From contig OZ252011.1 in assembly GCA_965247355.1 (NCBI GenBank), forward strand, positions 124,001-188,000: 64,000 nt of DNA, read 5' to 3'. The notes beneath the pieces are model-generated. The model did not search any database. It was not told the DNA's origin and worked only from the letters and a program-made list of their open reading frames with translations. This DNA is from RHLJ01 sp965247355 (GTDB lineage: Bacteria > Bacteroidota > Rhodothermia > Balneolales > Balneolaceae). The translations under genes and the position numbers were made by a program. Positions 9,122 through 17,924 of the stretch are shown in pieces (position 1 is the stretch's first letter; every line of letters starts with the position of its first letter).

Positions 9122-10941
9122 TTTACTTTAAAGGACTGAGTGATTTTGTTGCCTGCTTTATCAGAAACGGTCAGGGTGATAATATTTTCTTTTTTGGGAA
9201 TAAACTGAGGGTGATAGTAGATTAGTAAGTCTTCCTCATTATCATATTCCAAAATACCTCTTTCTCCATTTGCATATGCATAAGAATCTCGAAAATTGAT
9301 TCCTGAAAGAACGTCTTCAGCAGGAATATATATAAGCCATTTCCCATACTCAGTTCTGATAATTTTTGGAGTTTCCAGAACGGGTGGTTCATTATCGGGC
9401 ATAATGATGAACTCACCCAGATCTGAGGGATAACCATGAACCGTTCGTCCAATTAATTCAGAATCCACATGAGTGAGTCGATCACGAGTTCGGTCTACTC
9501 TGAAAAGCTGGTACCGATTACCTGATTCAAAATTATTTTCCAGATAAAATTCAATCTTAAATTCTTTTCTGGCTGGGATCATACCTGGTTGAATATTCAT
9601 GTACGGATATCCATCCAATAAGCCCGTATAACTTGCAATACTAAGCGTATCAAAAAAAGTATCTCTGGAAAAATAGAGGGATAAATTCCAGTCTGAAGTA
9701 TTTAGTTTATATGTTTGGGAAGGTGTTATTCTACCCCAAAGGATCTTTTTTTCACCATCAAACATGAGTCTTTGATTTCTTTCAGGAATCCAATTAGTGC
9801 CGAAATCAGGGTTTTTTAAAAAAATTGTTTCCATACCGTTATGAACCCAGTCTTCGGTCCAAAACCATTCATGCATAAATTTAGGTTGGTAGATGCCTGA
9901 ATCGATATTTTGCTCTGATTTTTCAACTGAAAACGTAGCTGAGGAGTGATTTCCATAAAAGTCATTTGCGAAAACTGTATAAATCTTGCTGGAATCAGTC
10001 GGGGTGAGTATAGATTCCGGAGTAACAGTTAAATAAAATGGATTATCAGGGCCATCTTTCTTGTAAAGTGTTTGATAAGCCCTTCTTGATGCACCCATAG
10101 CTGGAATACGATCGGTGAACATCACATCATCTTCATCAAATTTAAACTGATCCAGACGTTCAAAGAACAAGGTATCTTCATCTTGAAATAAACCAAGTTC
10201 GTAGGTTGCATACTTATTGGTTACTCCGTTTGCTTCATCAAAATTAGATACTGTAATTCCAATGGGGCCATTAGCTTCAATAGTACCAAAGCTTGCATTT
10301 CCTGAATCGTCCTTAGAAGGATAATAAAGCTGAGGAAATTTAGAGCCCCTTATGGTAGTTTCCGGAGAAAGTGGAAAAACCAACATCGCCGAAATGGTAG
10401 GAGGTATGGTGTCTTCAACTTTTAGGTTACTCCTGAGTGCATTGATAGGATTATCTTCCGAATCTCTTATTTCAAAATGCAGATGTGGAGGGCCAACCCC
10501 GGTTGAACCAGTAAAACCTATTACATCACCCTGAGAAACCTCTATTCCCAAATCTTCAACCATTACATCAGTTTCAAACGAATAATCCTGCATCCGAACA
10601 GAATCGATATATGCTTGAAGTTGTTCATTAAATCTTTGTAAATGGGCGTATACTGTAAAACTTCCATCATTATGTTTCAAATAGATTACTTTACCATAAC
10701 CCTCAACCGAAACGGCAAGACGATATACCACCCCATCTTTTGAAGCGAATACTTTGTAGCCTTCTCGACCCCAGGTTTTAATATCTAATCCGGAGTGGAA
10801 GTGTGCAGAGCGGGTTTCTCCAAAAGTGGAGGTAAGATGTTGACTCGCATCAGTGGGCCATAAGTAATCCTGTTGTTGCCCAAAACCAAAGTTGGAAAAG
10901 ACAATAGTAAAAAAAAGAAAGAAAATAGCTCTGAAGATCAC
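9112..10941 (-). CDS. M23-family metallopeptidase, secreted
   Basis: This 609-residue protein has a signal peptide (residues 1-21, ending FGFGQ) followed directly by a LytM/M23 domain. Zinc ligands are visible as His49 and Asp53 (HFHSGLD) and His153/His155 (PPHLHFE). The remaining 440 residues are beta-rich and contain no second recognised motif; the end (ENIITLTVSDKAGN) looks like an Ig-like fold. M23 enzymes cut peptidoglycan cross-bridges or act as inactive activators; here the metal ligands are kept. Its start overlaps the stop of the upstream FAH-family gene by 4 bases (ATGA), so the two are translationally coupled. I see no T9SS C-terminal signal. Confidence 0.88.
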   Translation of the reverse strand: MIFRAIFFLFFTIVFSNFGFGQQQDYLWPTDASQHLTSTFGETRSAHFHSGLDIKTWGREGYKVFASKDGVVYRLAVSVEGYGKVIYLKHNDGSFTVYAHLQRFNEQLQAYIDSVRMQDYSFETDVMVEDLGIEVSQGDVIGFTGSTGVGPPHLHFEIRDSEDNPINALRSNLKVEDTIPPTISAMLVFPLSPETTIRGSKFPQLYYPSKDDSGNASFGTIEANGPIGITVSNFDEANGVTNKYATYELGLFQDEDTLFFERLDQFKFDEDDVMFTDRIPAMGASRRAYQTLYKKDGPDNPFYLTVTPESILTPTDSSKIYTVFANDFYGNHSSATFSVEKSEQNIDSGIYQPKFMHEWFWTEDWVHNGMETIFLKNPDFGTNWIPERNQRLMFDGEKKILWGRITPSQTYKLNTSDWNLSLYFSRDTFFDTLSIASYTGLLDGYPYMNIQPGMIPARKEFKIEFYLENNFESGNRYQLFRVDRTRDRLTHVDSELIGRTVHGYPSDLGEFIIMPDNEPPVLETPKIIRTEYGKWLIYIPAEDVLSGINFRDSYAYANGERGILEYDNEEDLLIYYHPQFIPKKENIITLTVSDKAGNKITQSFKVNQM

Positions 10942-11591
10942 TTTTCGATAGTAACAGTTAGAGAAGTAAGATTATTACTCAGGTTAGCTGTGATTTTATC
11001 ACCTTCTTTTACAGCCGATACACCTTCAGGAGTTCCCGTAAAAATTAAATCACCTTTTTCTAGTGTAAATATTTCAGACAGATAACTGATTAATGTGGGA
11101 ATATCGAAAATCATATCTGAAGTGGAAGCTTTTTGTTGTGTTCTTCCATTTATAGTCAGCTCTAAATCTAAGTTTGGGAAAGAGTCGTCGTTAAAGGGGA
11201 TGAAAGTGCTTATAGGTCCAAATTGATCAAACCCTTTGCAAATGCTCCAGGGGTGACCTTTTTCCTTCGCTTTCTGTTGTAAGTCCCGGGCAGTAAAATC
11301 AATTCCTATTCCAAAGCCAGCTACATATTCCAAAGCGTTTTTTTTTGTGATATTTTTCCCGGATTTACCTATTGCCAAAACTAATTCAACTTCGTGATGA
11401 ACATCCTTGCTCAGTTTTGGAAGTTGGATCGCATCTCCATCAAAACAAATGGTGTTTGAGGGTTTAAGGAACACGATAGGAGAAGAGGGAGGTTCACTTC
11501 CTAATTCTCTTGCGTGTTTTGCGTAGTTCTTACCAATGCAAAAAATGGTATGTACCGGAATACTAAGTCCGGGAATAATTGGATTCTTCAT
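10938..11591 (-). CDS. Fumarylacetoacetate hydrolase family protein
   Basis: This 217-residue FAH-family enzyme has the opening IFCIGKNYAKHARELG and the metal-binding HHEVELVLAIGK motif. Its short length resembles FAHD1/YcgM-type acylpyruvate hydrolases and oxaloacetate decarboxylases rather than full fumarylacetoacetase. It acts in the cytoplasm on 2-oxo acids with Mg or Mn; the substrate is unresolved. Its coding sequence overlaps the peptidase gene by 4 bases, an odd partner that suggests coupling by convenience rather than shared pathway. A strong terminator separates it from the ribosomal genes upstream. Confidence 0.9.
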   Translation of the reverse strand: MKNPIIPGLSIPVHTIFCIGKNYAKHARELGSEPPSSPIVFLKPSNTICFDGDAIQLPKLSKDVHHEVELVLAIGKSGKNITKKNALEYVAGFGIGIDFTARDLQQKAKEKGHPWSICKGFDQFGPISTFIPFNDDSFPNLDLELTINGRTQQKASTSDMIFDIPTLISYLSEIFTLEKGDLIFTGTPEGVSAVKEGDKITANLSNNLTSLTVTIEK

Positions 11592-11605
11592 TGTTCGAAG
11601 ATATA

Positions 11606-11643
11606 AAAAAAGCCCTGTACAACATAAATGTACAGGGCTTTTA
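11606..11643 (-). terminator. Rho-independent terminator after rplU-rpmA
   Basis: The arms AAGCCCTGTAC and GTACAGGGCTT form an 11-bp perfect stem around a 9-base loop and are flanked by A and T runs, so termination could work in both directions. It follows the rpmA stop codon on the minus strand. Confidence 0.9.
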
Positions 11644-11659
11644 GATAGATGATAAAATC

Positions 11660-11917
11660 TTAGTTTGCCGGGTCTACATTTACAAACTTTCTACCACCGG
11701 TAGTAGTTGTGAATGCAACGTGCCCATCAGCAGTAGAGAACAGGGTATCATCTCCACCTCTTTTCACGTTGTTACCCGGGTGAAATTTAGTTCCTCTCTG
11801 GCGAACAATAATTCCACCAGCGCGAACAAATTCACCGCCAAATCTTTTTACACCAAGTCGTTTACTTTCTGAATCACGACCGTTTCTTGTTGAACCCTGA
11901 CCTTTCTTATGTGCCAT
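11660..11917 (-). CDS. rpmA: Ribosomal protein L27
   Basis: This 85-residue L27 is complete, opening MAHKKGQGSTRNGRDS and containing the conserved GNNVKRGGDDTLF core. The N-terminus starts directly with the mature-type AHKKG sequence, so there is no sign of the cleaved N-terminal extension known from Firmicutes. L27 sits at the peptidyl-transferase centre of the 50S subunit. It follows rplU by 16 bases, the universal rplU-rpmA order. Confidence 0.97.
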   Translation of the reverse strand: MAHKKGQGSTRNGRDSESKRLGVKRFGGEFVRAGGIIVRQRGTKFHPGNNVKRGGDDTLFSTADGHVAFTTTTGGRKFVNVDPAN

Positions 11918-11933
11918 TGATTATACCTTAATT

Positions 11934-12425
11934 TTAGCTTAACGCTTCGATTAATTCGGCTTTCTTCATGCTTGAATAGCCGGTAATTCCTTGTTCTTTC
12001 GCCATCTCCTTAAGTTCAGCAACAGTATGAGAACTTAAATTGGAAGTCGCTGCTTTTGGAGCTGCTTCTTCAGTTTTGACTTCAGCTTTTTTAGGAGCTG
12101 CTTTTTTCTTTTTGCCACCAAGTGTAATACCCTCAATTTGGATTTGAGACATTAGTTGTCTGTGACCATTTAACTTTTGATATCCTTTTCTGCGTTTCTT
12201 TTTAAAGACAAGAACTTTATCAGATTTAACAGTATCAAGAAGAGTAGCTGATACTTCAGCTCCTTCAACAACAGGAGTTCCTACTTTAACGCCACTTTCA
12301 TCTTTTACAAGAAGCACTCTATCGAATGAAAGGCTATCGCCTTCTACGTTTTGTTTATCAACAAACAAAACGTCTTTTTCTGCTACTTTGTATTGATGTC
12401 CGCCAATTTCTACGATCGCGTACAT
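11934..12425 (-). CDS. rplU: Ribosomal protein L21 with C-terminal Rho_N/SAP-like extension
   Basis: Residues 1-103 are a standard L21 (MYAIVEIGGHQYKV ... GHRQLMSQIQIEGI). The open frame extends 20 codons upstream, but the ATG at 12425 gives the conserved family start, so I chose it. A Lys/Ala-rich linker (about residues 106-127) leads to a compact helical domain at 128-163 (HTVAELKEMAKEQGITGYS, then KKAELIEAL) of the Rho N-terminal/HeH type, which binds nucleic acid in other proteins. Total length is 163 residues, compared with about 103 for E. coli L21. The extension is presumably exposed on the ribosome surface; its role is unknown. Confidence 0.95.
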   Translation of the reverse strand: MYAIVEIGGHQYKVAEKDVLFVDKQNVEGDSLSFDRVLLVKDESGVKVGTPVVEGAEVSATLLDTVKSDKVLVFKKKRRKGYQKLNGHRQLMSQIQIEGITLGGKKKKAAPKKAEVKTEEAAPKAATSNLSSHTVAELKEMAKEQGITGYSSMKKAELIEALS

Positions 12426-12631
12426 AATGTTATAATTTCTTTCTTTTGCGATTTTATCAGAGCTTTCAAAGATAAGGGAATACACTTTTAAATGAAAGAG
12501 AAAAGAACTCTATTTTTTAAGAAAGTGGCAAAAAGCTTAATAAAGTGTTGAGCTATATTTTTTTAAAGATTCATAACTAATAACTTGATAGCCAACTATA
12601 AGTTAGGACAGTAAAATAACAGGGAATAATT

Positions 12632-13156
12632 ATGAGGTTTTTTTTCGGGGCAATGATTGTCGTTTTAATGATGTTGCCATTAAATGTATTTGCCCAACAA
12701 GCTCAACAAAATCGATGTAAATCACAGCCGGAATACCGTCAGTTTGATTTTTGGGTAGGAGAGTGGGAAGTCAGAAACCCAAATGATGTTGTAGTAGGCA
12801 ATAGTGTGATTGAGTTGGTTGTAAACGATTGCCTGATTCTGGAAAACTGGACAAACAGTAGGGGTGTAACAGGTAAGAGTATGAACTTTTACGACCTACA
12901 GGACAATAAATGGCATCAATTGTGGATGGGTAGTAACGGTATACCTATTCGGTTTGTAGGTGAGTATAATTCTGAAAGAAAATCTATGGATTATACAGGA
13001 AAGGGTATTGGGCAAAATGGAGCTGAAGTGGATTTCCGATTTACGTTCTTTCATGTAAGTGATAACCATGTTCGCCAATTATGGGAACAGTCAGCTGACG
13101 GGGGGGAAAGCTGGGTTACCCTATTTGATGGACAATATCACCGGAAAGTAAATTAA
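12632..13156 (+). CDS. Secreted DUF1579-like protein
   Basis: This 174-residue protein has a signal peptide ending NVFAQ (about residue 22). The body opens with the FDFWVGEWEV motif typical of the lipocalin-like DUF1579 proteins, and two cysteines (in QNRCKS and NDCLI) could form a disulfide. It should be periplasmic or outer-membrane associated and may bind a small ligand; no enzyme activity is established for the family. It stands alone on the plus strand, its end overlapping lexA by 4 bases. An AT-rich 146-base gap separates it from divergent rplU. Confidence 0.72.
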   Translation: MRFFFGAMIVVLMMLPLNVFAQQAQQNRCKSQPEYRQFDFWVGEWEVRNPNDVVVGNSVIELVVNDCLILENWTNSRGVTGKSMNFYDLQDNKWHQLWMGSNGIPIRFVGEYNSERKSMDYTGKGIGQNGAEVDFRFTFFHVSDNHVRQLWEQSADGGESWVTLFDGQYHRKVN

Positions 13157-13809
13157 GCTACTTTAGAAGCAGCCCGTTGAAAGCCTTGTCTGTTTACATG
13201 ACCAATGTACTTACCTATGATTTTAACCTCTTCAAAAACATCCGGTGAGACTGTGATATCATCATAATCTTCATTAGCTGCTTCTAAACGTAAACCATTA
13301 TCATCCCAAAATACTTTTTTGAGTGTGGTTTCACCATTGTATAAAACCGCTCCGATTTCACCATTTTGCAACTTGGTATCCATCAGGAGTACAAAGTCAC
13401 CATCATAAATATTGGCATCTTTCATGCTAAAACCTGAAACACGAAGTGCAAATAATTTATCGAGATTAGGAAATAGGGTAGACATTGTGATACTTCCTAA
13501 ATCCGCTTCAACAGCTTCTTGTAAATAACCTGCGGCAATAAGGCCCCGAATTGGAATACCTTGCTCTTCAGAATCATCTCCGAGCATGCTCTTCTTGTCA
13601 GATGGAAGATCATATTCTTCATCATTTTTTTTGACGAGATATCCCTTTTTAAGTAATGCCTGTATATTTTGTGTTACACTATTTGGTGATCGATACCCGA
13701 AATGATCGGCAATTTCACGATAGGTTGGCCAAACATCGTATTCTTTTTTATAGTCAACAATGAAGGAAAAAAATTCCTGTTGTTTTCGGGTTAAATGTGC
13801 ATTATCCAT
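13153..13809 (-). CDS. lexA: LexA-type SOS repressor
   Basis: The protein is 218 residues. Residues 5-62 form the winged-helix DNA-binding domain (LTRKQQEFFSFI, then WPTYREIADHFGYRSPNSV). A linker carries the self-cleavage bond Ala93-Gly94 (GLIAAGYL). The S24 protease fold has Ser128 (SGFSMKD) and Lys164 (ETTLKK) as the dyad. It should repress DNA-damage genes and cleave itself when RecA is activated. Length and motifs match true LexA rather than a phage repressor. It is divergent from the HEAT/cyclophilin gene, with repeated ATGTGT motifs in the 50-base gap that may be its operator. Confidence 0.92.
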   Translation of the reverse strand: MDNAHLTRKQQEFFSFIVDYKKEYDVWPTYREIADHFGYRSPNSVTQNIQALLKKGYLVKKNDEEYDLPSDKKSMLGDDSEEQGIPIRGLIAAGYLQEAVEADLGSITMSTLFPNLDKLFALRVSGFSMKDANIYDGDFVLLMDTKLQNGEIGAVLYNGETTLKKVFWDDNGLRLEAANEDYDDITVSPDVFEEVKIIGKYIGHVNRQGFQRAASKVA

Positions 13810-13824
13810 AGTGATATTTACTTT

Positions 13825-13895
13825 ATGTGTGAAACATGTGTAATAAAAGGAGTTTTTGAATGAAGGTCAATAAAAAATGTGTGCAATACATGTAT
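13825..13895. promoter_or_regulatory. Candidate LexA operator region
   Basis: ATGTGT occurs at 13825-13830, 13836-13841 and 13877-13882; the first two are spaced 11 bases, one DNA turn. A perfect palindrome ATACATGTAT lies at 13886-13895 inside the start of the plus-strand gene. The cluster is immediately upstream of lexA, where autoregulatory boxes are expected. SOS boxes differ among phyla, so binding is inference. A clear ribosome-binding site for the plus gene, AAGGAG at 13847-13852, overlaps the region. Confidence 0.4.
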
Positions 13896-15890
13896 ATGTT
13901 TTTGCTTTTCTGTTTTCTTATGGTGGGATGTACCCGAACATCACCGGAACAAACACAACTATTGTTAGAAGAGTATCCGGAATTATATCAGGCAGTTTTT
14001 GAGAGAGATGCTCAGGCTCTTCTTGAATTTACTGATTCAGATTCAGAAGCATTAAGAGCACAAGCCTGGAATTCTCTGATAAGCACAAACACGGAAGACA
14101 TCAATCAGCTTATAGAACTGGTAATTGATGCAAATACTGACGAAGCGTGGGCTTCACTTTGGTATAAGGAATTAAACGAGGAGCAGACAGAATGGCTAGA
14201 ACAACTTTGGGAAACTAATCCTGAACTAAGAAAAGGGCTGGCAACGGTTCTTGGATTTCATGGTGATGATGAGACCTTAGATATGCTGTTAAATACTCCG
14301 GAAGCTCTGGATTATGATATGAGGCTGGAAACAGCGCTTGCCATAGGCCGACTTTCCATGCAAGCAGAACTTACTTCTGATGAAGAACTTTTGATTCTTA
14401 ATAAATCATTAGAAAGTACAAACAGCGAACTCATTCAGTCTTACTTATACGGTTTCTACAGGTCCAGAAAAGAACTTAATGGTAGTAATCTTGAAGCATT
14501 TAAAGATAGTCTGGAAAATTTTTACCCCGATAGTCCGGCTGGTGAGCAAACAATAAGCCGGATTTTAATGGTGAATAATAACATGGACGCAGCCCTTTTT
14601 AGGTTTGAACTGGATGAATTTGAAACGATGGATGTACAGCTTGCGATAGAACTGGCTCAGGGAATTTCCAGATATGAGTTAACTAAACATTCAATAGTTG
14701 TATTAAATGCTATGCTCGATCACGTAAATCATAATGTGACCTTGGAAGCTCTGAGAGCAATTGGAAATCGACTGGATGATTTGGGGTCTGAATTAGATCG
14801 TGCAGTACTCAATAAAATCGGATTAATCCGTGGAATACAGCCCTCATTACGTTTAGAGGCATTGAACTCAATTACAAATCCTTTAAAATACAAGGATTTA
14901 GTATATGAGCTGGATAAGGATGATGCGTACTCAAATCCAATCAGGTATGATGTACTTCAAAAAATTCTATCTGAAGAGGAGTTTCTTGATCAGATCAAAA
15001 CAGATACAGAATCAGGAAAAAGGTTAGACCGGTTTTTTGCACTTCAGGAGCTTGCTAGCTGGTGGGATGGACTTGAGGAGGAAGTAAAATCAGAAGGCCT
15101 TTCTAACCAGGTCCGGTCGATAGTCATTGAAAATATGAGCTCAGCCGACCGATCAATGATTTATATGATGAGTTCTTTGTTTAGAGATGATCAGATTATT
15201 TCAGATTCAGAGTTTTCATTATTCGAGAATCTGTTATCCAGATTTGCACTTCCGGCCGATGTAGAGGTGTATCAGGTGATTTCATCCGTACTAAAAGAGC
15301 GTTTTGAAAGTGAAGCCAAACCCTTAATTGACTCACTTGCTGCAATGGGTAATGGAGCACTTAATCAAACTTTGTTAAATCAGGAATGGGACATCCCTGA
15401 ACAGGAAGCGCCACAAACTAAATTCAGAGAACCAGACTGGAAAAAGTTGACCCGATTAGGTGCCTATCCAATATTAGTAGTGGAGACCAATAAAGGAGAT
15501 TTCAGTATCCTGTTTGATGTGTTAAATGCTCCGGCAACAATCTCAGGTATGCAAAGTTTGATTTCTGAAAAAGCTTATGATAGAGTTCCTTTTCACAGAG
15601 TAGTACCTAACTTCGTAATTCAGGGTGGAGATATTGAAACACAGGATGGCTTTGGCGGACCTGATTATTTGGTTCCAACAGAAGCGAGTCCTAAGCAGTA
15701 TAAAAGAGCTGTTGTAGGTATAGCAAGTGCCGGTACGGATACCGAAGGAAGCCAGTTTTTTGTAATGAATCAATGGCATCCCCATTTAAACGGTCGTTAT
15801 ACTATTATTGGCGAAGTAATTGAGGGGATGGAAGTGGTCGACAGGATTATCCAGGGAGATTATGTGGAGAAGATGTACTGGGAATTATGA
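13860..15890 (+). CDS. HEAT-repeat lipoprotein with C-terminal cyclophilin peptidyl-prolyl isomerase
   Basis: This 676-residue protein starts with a signal and a lipobox at Cys24 (FLMVGC), so it is membrane anchored and periplasmic. Residues about 30-510 are helical repeats resembling HEAT/armadillo arrays (for example residues 120-170 and 280-330). Residues 535-670 are a cyclophilin domain: it opens VVETNKGDFSI, carries PFHRVVPNFVIQGGD with the catalytic-type Arg, and continues GSQFFV and LNGRYTIIGEV. It would assist folding of exported proteins, with the helical arm holding clients. Start choice is supported by AAGGAG 7 bases upstream. It is divergent from lexA and may share the control region. 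Confidence 0.85.
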   Translation: MKVNKKCVQYMYMFLLFCFLMVGCTRTSPEQTQLLLEEYPELYQAVFERDAQALLEFTDSDSEALRAQAWNSLISTNTEDINQLIELVIDANTDEAWASLWYKELNEEQTEWLEQLWETNPELRKGLATVLGFHGDDETLDMLLNTPEALDYDMRLETALAIGRLSMQAELTSDEELLILNKSLESTNSELIQSYLYGFYRSRKELNGSNLEAFKDSLENFYPDSPAGEQTISRILMVNNNMDAALFRFELDEFETMDVQLAIELAQGISRYELTKHSIVVLNAMLDHVNHNVTLEALRAIGNRLDDLGSELDRAVLNKIGLIRGIQPSLRLEALNSITNPLKYKDLVYELDKDDAYSNPIRYDVLQKILSEEEFLDQIKTDTESGKRLDRFFALQELASWWDGLEEEVKSEGLSNQVRSIVIENMSSADRSMIYMMSSLFRDDQIISDSEFSLFENLLSRFALPADVEVYQVISSVLKERFESEAKPLIDSLAAMGNGALNQTLLNQEWDIPEQEAPQTKFREPDWKKLTRLGAYPILVVETNKGDFSILFDVLNAPATISGMQSLISEKAYDRVPFHRVVPNFVIQGGDIETQDGFGGPDYLVPTEASPKQYKRAVVGIASAGTDTEGSQFFVMNQWHPHLNGRYTIIGEVIEGMEVVDRIIQGDYVEKMYWEL

Positions 15891-15954
15891 TTCTGGCTCT
15901 GGGATACATCTGAAAATTTTATATTAAACCCAAAATCAACGAATTAAATAGCAA

Positions 15955-16752
15955 ATGAAGAATTTCGTTCTACTAAGTCTCTCATTATTTCTAAGCGCAA
16001 CTTTATACGCCCAACAACAAGTTCCTGAAGCGACTGAACTCTATGTTGATGTGGAAAAAGTTACACCAGCAGAAGGAACAAACGCCCCGTCTGATGCTAT
16101 TGTTTTATTCGACGGTTCAAACCTTGAGATGTGGCAAAGCGCACAGCCGGGAATCGGAGCTGGAAGTATGATTGACTTGAAGAAAGTTATTCCAGGATTT
16201 AATGCATCAGGTAAAGGAAGTGCAGCGCCTTGGAAAGTTGAGGATAATGAATTAGTTGTGGAACCAGGAACAGGCTTTATCGAGACAAGGCAAGGATTTA
16301 GTGATGTTCAACTTCATATAGAATGGCTTGCACCACCGGCTGAAGGTAAAAGCGGACAGTTATACAGCAACAGCGGAGTTTTTTTTATGGGGATGTACGA
16401 AGTTCAAATACTCAATTCTTTTGAAAACCCGACTTATAATAATGGACAGGCTAGCTCGGTTTACAAGCAGCATATTCCTTTGGTGAATGCATCGAAGCCG
16501 GTAGGTGAATGGCAGGAATACGATATTATTTTTATGGCGCCTAAGTTTTCAGATAAGGGAACAGTTGTTTCCCCGGCTAAAGTGACTGTATTTCACAATG
16601 GAGTATTGGTTCAGAATAATGTAGAGTTACTAGGACCAACCTGTTACATAGGAACTCCATATTATGTGGCGCATAAGCCAAAACTTCCATTAGCTCTTCA
16701 GGATCATGGAGATCCTATGCGATTTCGTAATATCTGGATTCGGGAGCTTTAG
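15955..16752 (+). CDS. Secreted DUF1080 (3-keto-disaccharide hydrolase-like) protein
   Basis: This 265-residue protein has a signal peptide (residues 1-19, ending LYAQ). It contains the DUF1080 signature, opening IVLFDGSNLEMWQS at about residue 46 and including FIETRQGFSDVQLHIEWLAP and NSGVFFMGMYEVQILNSF. The fold is concanavalin/LamG-like and the family binds or cleaves sugars; some members hydrolyse 3-keto-disaccharides. It is periplasmic. It lies 64 bases after the HEAT/cyclophilin gene on the same strand without a visible terminator, so they may share a transcript. The sugar is unknown. Confidence 0.85.
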   Translation: MKNFVLLSLSLFLSATLYAQQQVPEATELYVDVEKVTPAEGTNAPSDAIVLFDGSNLEMWQSAQPGIGAGSMIDLKKVIPGFNASGKGSAAPWKVEDNELVVEPGTGFIETRQGFSDVQLHIEWLAPPAEGKSGQLYSNSGVFFMGMYEVQILNSFENPTYNNGQASSVYKQHIPLVNASKPVGEWQEYDIIFMAPKFSDKGTVVSPAKVTVFHNGVLVQNNVELLGPTCYIGTPYYVAHKPKLPLALQDHGDPMRFRNIWIREL

Positions 16753-17717
16753 AGATTACTTGAAACCCAGTCTTTAAATATTTGTTGGAAGTAGTTAGAA
16801 TAGGGTTCTTCAGCTGCTTCTGAATCACTTGTACATTTGGTCGTAAGCCTGAAATCGTGATTAGCACCGGGGATGATTTGAAGATTGAAATTCTCTGGGA
16901 TAGAATGATCAAAAGTCTCATTTAAAGCTCCTATTGCCCAACCCGGATATACGTAGTAATCATTTTCAGCGAATACAAAAAGGGAAGGAATATTTAATTC
17001 TAAAAGATGAGGAGCGGGGTCAAAGTCGCTAATTTCCCGAAGTTGTCTCCAGGCTTTAGTAACAGGAAACCAGGTAACCCAGTTGATGTCCGAAATTGCC
17101 TTTTTGCTTGCTTTATCGAAAGCTTCATTGTCGGGATCTCCTTCACATAAATACCGGCTGTAATAATCGTTGGTTAGCTGAAGTTTAGTAGTGAAGGTTG
17201 GTGCAGCCAGAGAGGCAATCAACTTAATATCATTTCTATATCGATCCCCCATAATCTGGGCAACCCAACCGCCCTGACTATGACCAATAACACCAATTCG
17301 GTTTGAATCTATACGTCCTTGGGTTTTCAAAAAATCGATAGCAGCTTTGGCATCGCTGGCACGCTCATATAAGTTTGTACGTTGCCATCTCCCTTCTGAT
17401 TTCCCTACCCCGCGCTTATCAAAATATAGTATAGCTATACCTTCCTGTAGAAACAGGTTTTCGATATTCTCTTTTACAAAGTCCTTATATAAAGTTCGGT
17501 GTGAGGAATTAGCTCCGGATCCTACTAGAAAAACAAGAACGGGTGCGTGATCAGAAGTATCCGGTATTACAAGCTCACCATGAAGGGTGAAGCGACCATT
17601 ATCAAAAGTAATATTAGTACGGGTAACTTCCTGGGCAGAAGCGCTTCCGGTTGTAACAGAAAAAAAGAACAGTAAGAATGCAGAAAAACTCAGAAAAAGA
17701 TTCTTAGGTGTATTCAT
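16749..17717 (-). CDS. Secreted alpha/beta hydrolase
   Basis: This 322-residue protein has a signal peptide (about residues 1-28, ending GSASAQ). It has an alpha/beta hydrolase core with the nucleophile elbow GHSQGG near residue 147, the acid region around FVFAENDYYV and a late His in GANHDF. The LYFDKRGVGKSEG strand is typical of BAAT/dienelactone-like periplasmic esterases in Bacteroidota. It should hydrolyse an ester or thioester in the periplasm; the substrate is unknown. The 3' ends of this gene and the DUF1080 gene overlap by 4 bases. Confidence 0.85.
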   Translation of the reverse strand: MNTPKNLFLSFSAFLLFFFSVTTGSASAQEVTRTNITFDNGRFTLHGELVIPDTSDHAPVLVFLVGSGANSSHRTLYKDFVKENIENLFLQEGIAILYFDKRGVGKSEGRWQRTNLYERASDAKAAIDFLKTQGRIDSNRIGVIGHSQGGWVAQIMGDRYRNDIKLIASLAAPTFTTKLQLTNDYYSRYLCEGDPDNEAFDKASKKAISDINWVTWFPVTKAWRQLREISDFDPAPHLLELNIPSLFVFAENDYYVYPGWAIGALNETFDHSIPENFNLQIIPGANHDFRLTTKCTSDSEAAEEPYSNYFQQIFKDWVSSNL

Positions 17718-17868
17718 GTGGTAGTAATTTCAAATTCAATCGGTTATTACTTCGATTGATCCCCAAAGTAGTTAGTGCCTTTAACGTATTAATATTCCAA
17801 CATCAGAAAACGTAAAAAAGAACTTAAAACATTAATGCCAAGTTATCGAAAAAAATCTGAAAACCATT

Positions 17869-17903
17869 AAAAAAGGTGTAAGCTTTTACACTCACACCTT
17901 TTG
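17869..17903 (-). terminator. Terminator after the MauG-type peroxidase gene
   Basis: On the minus strand AAAAGGTGT pairs with ACACCTTTT across a 14-base loop, with a T run following. It lies 22 bases past the stop of the peroxidase gene. The loop has an internal partial repeat of the stem. Confidence 0.75.
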
Positions 17904-17924
17904 GGTACTTATCTCATGTGGTCA

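Noticed and set aside
9112..10941. M23 peptidase as a T9SS cargo protein
   Set aside because: The C-terminal end does not show the usual T9SS signal pattern.
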